Positions 6,077 through 7,673 of a DNA stretch of 7,673 bases are shown here, one piece after another; the stretch's first letter is position 1, and every line of letters starts with the position of its first letter. Source of the DNA: Intrasporangiaceae bacterium. Lineage in GTDB: Bacteria > Actinomycetota > Actinomycetes > Actinomycetales > Dermatophilaceae. The DNA lies in the NCBI GenBank assembly GCA_012518475.1, contig JAAYSB010000263.1:1-7673 (forward strand), written 5' to 3'. The position numbers and the translations under genes are program-made. The notes under the pieces are model-generated. The model was given only the letters and a program-made list of their open reading frames with translations. It did no database searches and was not told where the DNA came from.

Positions 6077-7191
6077 GCTGACGCTCCTTGTCCAGCCGGT
6101 GCGGGTTGTCGCTCGGCCAGCTGCCGGGCCACTCTGACCTGTTCCATACGAACCTCGGCGCGCCTGGTCAGCTCGTAGGCGATGACGACGGCGAAGAGGA
6201 TGACGCCCTGGATGATGAAGACGAGCTCCTTGGAGACCTGGGCCTGAATCTGGAGGGCGTTGGACTGCACCTCGAGGTAGGACCACAGGAGCGCCGCGAA
6301 GGCGATCCCGACCGGGTGGTTGCGCCCGAGGAGCGCGATGGCGATGCCGGCGAAGCCGAGGCCGGGCTGGAAGGTCGTGCCGTAGTTGTGGTAGACGCCG
6401 AACAGCAGTGGCATCCCGACGAGTCCGGCCACGGCGCCGGAGAGGACCATGGCCGTCAGGCTCATCCGCTTGACGTTGACGCCACTTGCGACGGCCGCCG
6501 TCTCGGACTTGCCGGTCGCGCGCAGGTCGAATCCGAAGCGGGTCTTGCCGAGGACGAACCAGTAGGCGAAGCCGACGAGGACCGCCAGCAGGATCATCGT
6601 GTAGACCTTCTGCGTCGCACCCGGGATGAGGGCGAAGCCCTCCAGCTGCGAGCTCTCGGGCAGTGTCCTGGTGTGGACCTCGTTGCTGCCGATGCTGGCC
6701 GGATCCCTTGTCTTGGCGAGCAGCCAGGCGACGACGGCGGTGGCGGTGGCGTTGAGCATGATCGTCGAGATGACCTCGGAGATGCCGCGCTTGACCTTGA
6801 GCCAGCCGGCGATGCCGGCCCAGAGCCCACCGGCAGCCATCGCAACAATGAGCGCGACGATGATGTTGAGCGGCCCGGGCAACCAGGCCTGGCCGGCAAA
6901 GACGGCCGCGGCGAAGCTCGCGATGCGGTACTGGCCGTCGACCCCGATGTTGAACAGGTTCATCCGGAAGCCGATGGCGACCGCGACGGCAGACAGGTAG
7001 AGAACCGTTGCCGAGTTGATCATGGCGACGTAGTGCCGCGGCAGAGGCGCCTGGAAGATCGTGCTCCACACCTTCATGACCGGGTCGCCCATGGCGACGA
7101 GGACCAGCGAGGTGATGACGAATGCGACGAGGATGGCCGCGGCCGGGGCCGCGAGCGCCAGGGCGATGCGGCGTGGTTCGAAGCGCCTCAC
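6073..7191 (-). CDS. Nucleoside ABC transporter permease, first subunit (NupP/NupB-like)
   Basis: A 372-residue membrane protein of the same family as its partner permease. A short positive N-terminus (RRFEPRR) precedes a hydrophobic helix at about 9-33. Conserved blocks are FRMNLFNIGVDGQYRI (75-90), KVKRGISEVISTIMLN (132-147), the coupling loop TRFGFDLRATGKSETAAVASGVNV (217-240) and GFAGIAIALLGRNHPVG (279-295). The insert at about 160-195 is probably extracytoplasmic, and the C-terminal tail after about 342 is charged and cytoplasmic. The GTG at 7191 overlaps the ATPase stop as GTGA, with GAAGG about 9 bases upstream. Order ATPase-permease-permease with 4-base overlaps is the standard operon of BMP-type nucleoside importers. 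A ribose or other sugar cargo cannot be ruled out from permeases alone, but the salvage genes downstream favour nucleosides. Confidence 0.9.
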   Translation of the reverse strand: MRRFEPRRIALALAAPAAAILVAFVITSLVLVAMGDPVMKVWSTIFQAPLPRHYVAMINSATVLYLSAVAVAIGFRMNLFNIGVDGQYRIASFAAAVFAGQAWLPGPLNIIVALIVAMAAGGLWAGIAGWLKVKRGISEVISTIMLNATATAVVAWLLAKTRDPASIGSNEVHTRTLPESSQLEGFALIPGATQKVYTMILLAVLVGFAYWFVLGKTRFGFDLRATGKSETAAVASGVNVKRMSLTAMVLSGAVAGLVGMPLLFGVYHNYGTTFQPGLGFAGIAIALLGRNHPVGIAFAALLWSYLEVQSNALQIQAQVSKELVFIIQGVILFAVVIAYELTRRAEVRMEQVRVARQLAERQPAPAGQGASA

Positions 7192-7673
7192 GACTCGGTC
7201 CCTTCAGTGGTCTGGCCGGTGCCGGCGTCGCCGGGCCAGTGCTCGGGTGGCTCCTCGTCCGTCCGCGACGGCTGGGTCGGCGGGGCGGCTCCGGCATCGG
7301 CGTGCGTCGGGCTGTCGGCGCCGGTCATGGCGGCGCCGAGCTCCTCCGCGGTGACCCGCTTCGGGTCGAACGCAGCCGAGAGCCGGCCACGGAGGATGAC
7401 GCGGATCGAGTCGGAGAGTCCGATGAGCTCCTCGAGGTCGGCGGAGATGAGCAGCACGCCCATGCCTTCACGCCGGGCCGCACGCATGAGGTCCCAGATG
7501 CCGGCCTGCGCACCGACGTCGACGCCCCGAGTCGGGTGGGCCGCGACGAGGACGCGGGGGTGGTGGCTCATCTCACGCCCGACGATGAGCTTCTGCTGGT
7601 TTCCGCCCGACAACGAGCCGGCGGTGACATCGATGCCGGGGGTCCGCACGTCGTACTCCGTGACGATCCGCTC
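7188..7673 (-). CDS. Nucleoside ABC transporter ATPase, C-terminal part (NupO-like, N-terminus beyond window)
   Basis: The last 161 residues of the ATPase are present; full-length family members are about 500 residues with two nucleotide-binding domains, so this is the end of the second. The ABC signature LSGGNQQK is at visible residues 21-28. The Walker B region reads VLVAAHPTRGVD (41-52), with Ala-His where a canonical domain has Asp-Glu. The H-loop segment LLISADLEEL (74-83) lacks its His. This degenerate second site is, as I recall, normal for NupO/YufO-type ATPases and separates them from ribose-type RbsA. The final 40 or so residues are a Pro/Thr/Glu-rich, probably disordered tail. The stop overlaps the first permease GTG. 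A gene for the BMP-type binding lipoprotein is expected further upstream, outside the window. Confidence 0.9.
   Translation of the reverse strand, partial: ERIVTEYDVRTPGIDVTAGSLSGGNQQKLIVGREMSHHPRVLVAAHPTRGVDVGAQAGIWDLMRAARREGMGVLLISADLEELIGLSDSIRVILRGRLSAAFDPKRVTAEELGAAMTGADSPTHADAGAAPPTQPSRTDEEPPEHWPGDAGTGQTTEGTES

Noticed and set aside
5663..6178. Plus-strand open frame across the two permease genes
   Set aside because: It has an Asp/Gly/Arg-rich shadow composition, no hydrophobic pattern or domain, and spans two genuine genes on the other strand.
4802..7297. A single 831-codon open frame on the minus strand suggesting a fused long protein
   Set aside because: Only the last 424 codons read as a membrane permease. 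The first 407 are an Arg/Pro/His-rich reading of the first permease and ATPase end in the wrong frame. The ATGA junction with a good ribosome binding site at 6076 marks the true start.
1..7673. Mobile element, CRISPR, defence, phage or tRNA content
   Set aside because: No transposase, integrase, direct-repeat array, terminal inverted repeats or cloverleaf was seen. Every gene of substance fits nucleoside transport and metabolism, PPK2 or a small cupin.

Overview
The window is about 7.7 kb of very GC-rich DNA. Nine genes, all on the minus strand, fill almost all of it. The strong third-position G/C bias, GTG starts, 4- to 8-base start/stop overlaps and protein signatures (an actinobacterial-type adenosine deaminase with a T-D-N motif, a PPK2 like the mycobacterial one, an actinobacterial uridine-kinase-like protein) point to a high-GC actinomycete. 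The Intrasporangiaceae/Micrococcales are a reasonable guess, but the genus cannot be fixed from this sequence.

In transcription order (right to left) the layout is as follows. Positions 7673-4802 hold the end of a nucleoside ABC transporter ATPase (cut by the window edge) and two permeases, joined by GTGA and ATGA overlaps. A 117-base gap follows, then cytidine deaminase (cdd) and thymidine/pyrimidine-nucleoside phosphorylase (deoA), which overlap by 8 bases. A strong hairpin lies just after deoA. Next comes a polyphosphate kinase 2 (PPK2), then a small cupin, adenosine deaminase (add, GTGA overlap with the cupin), and a uridine-kinase-like P-loop protein that runs off the left edge.

Together the genes describe uptake and use of nucleosides. 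The BMP-type ABC transporter imports them; its binding lipoprotein is expected just beyond the right edge. Cdd converts (deoxy)cytidine to (deoxy)uridine, and DeoA splits thymidine/deoxyuridine to base plus sugar-1-phosphate. Add converts (deoxy)adenosine to (deoxy)inosine, and the kinase can return uridine/cytidine to the nucleotide pool. PPK2 is the unusual member: it could charge nucleoside diphosphates from polyphosphate, giving a possible phosphate-driven end to salvage. This link is inferred from gene position only.

The most useful non-coding observations are an inverted repeat that would bury the cdd ribosome binding site and encloses a 4-codon mini-ORF, a leaderless-type promoter in front of the cupin-add-kinase group, and the hairpin after deoA. 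I found no RNA gene, mobile element, CRISPR array or phage gene, and no clear evidence of a wholly new system.
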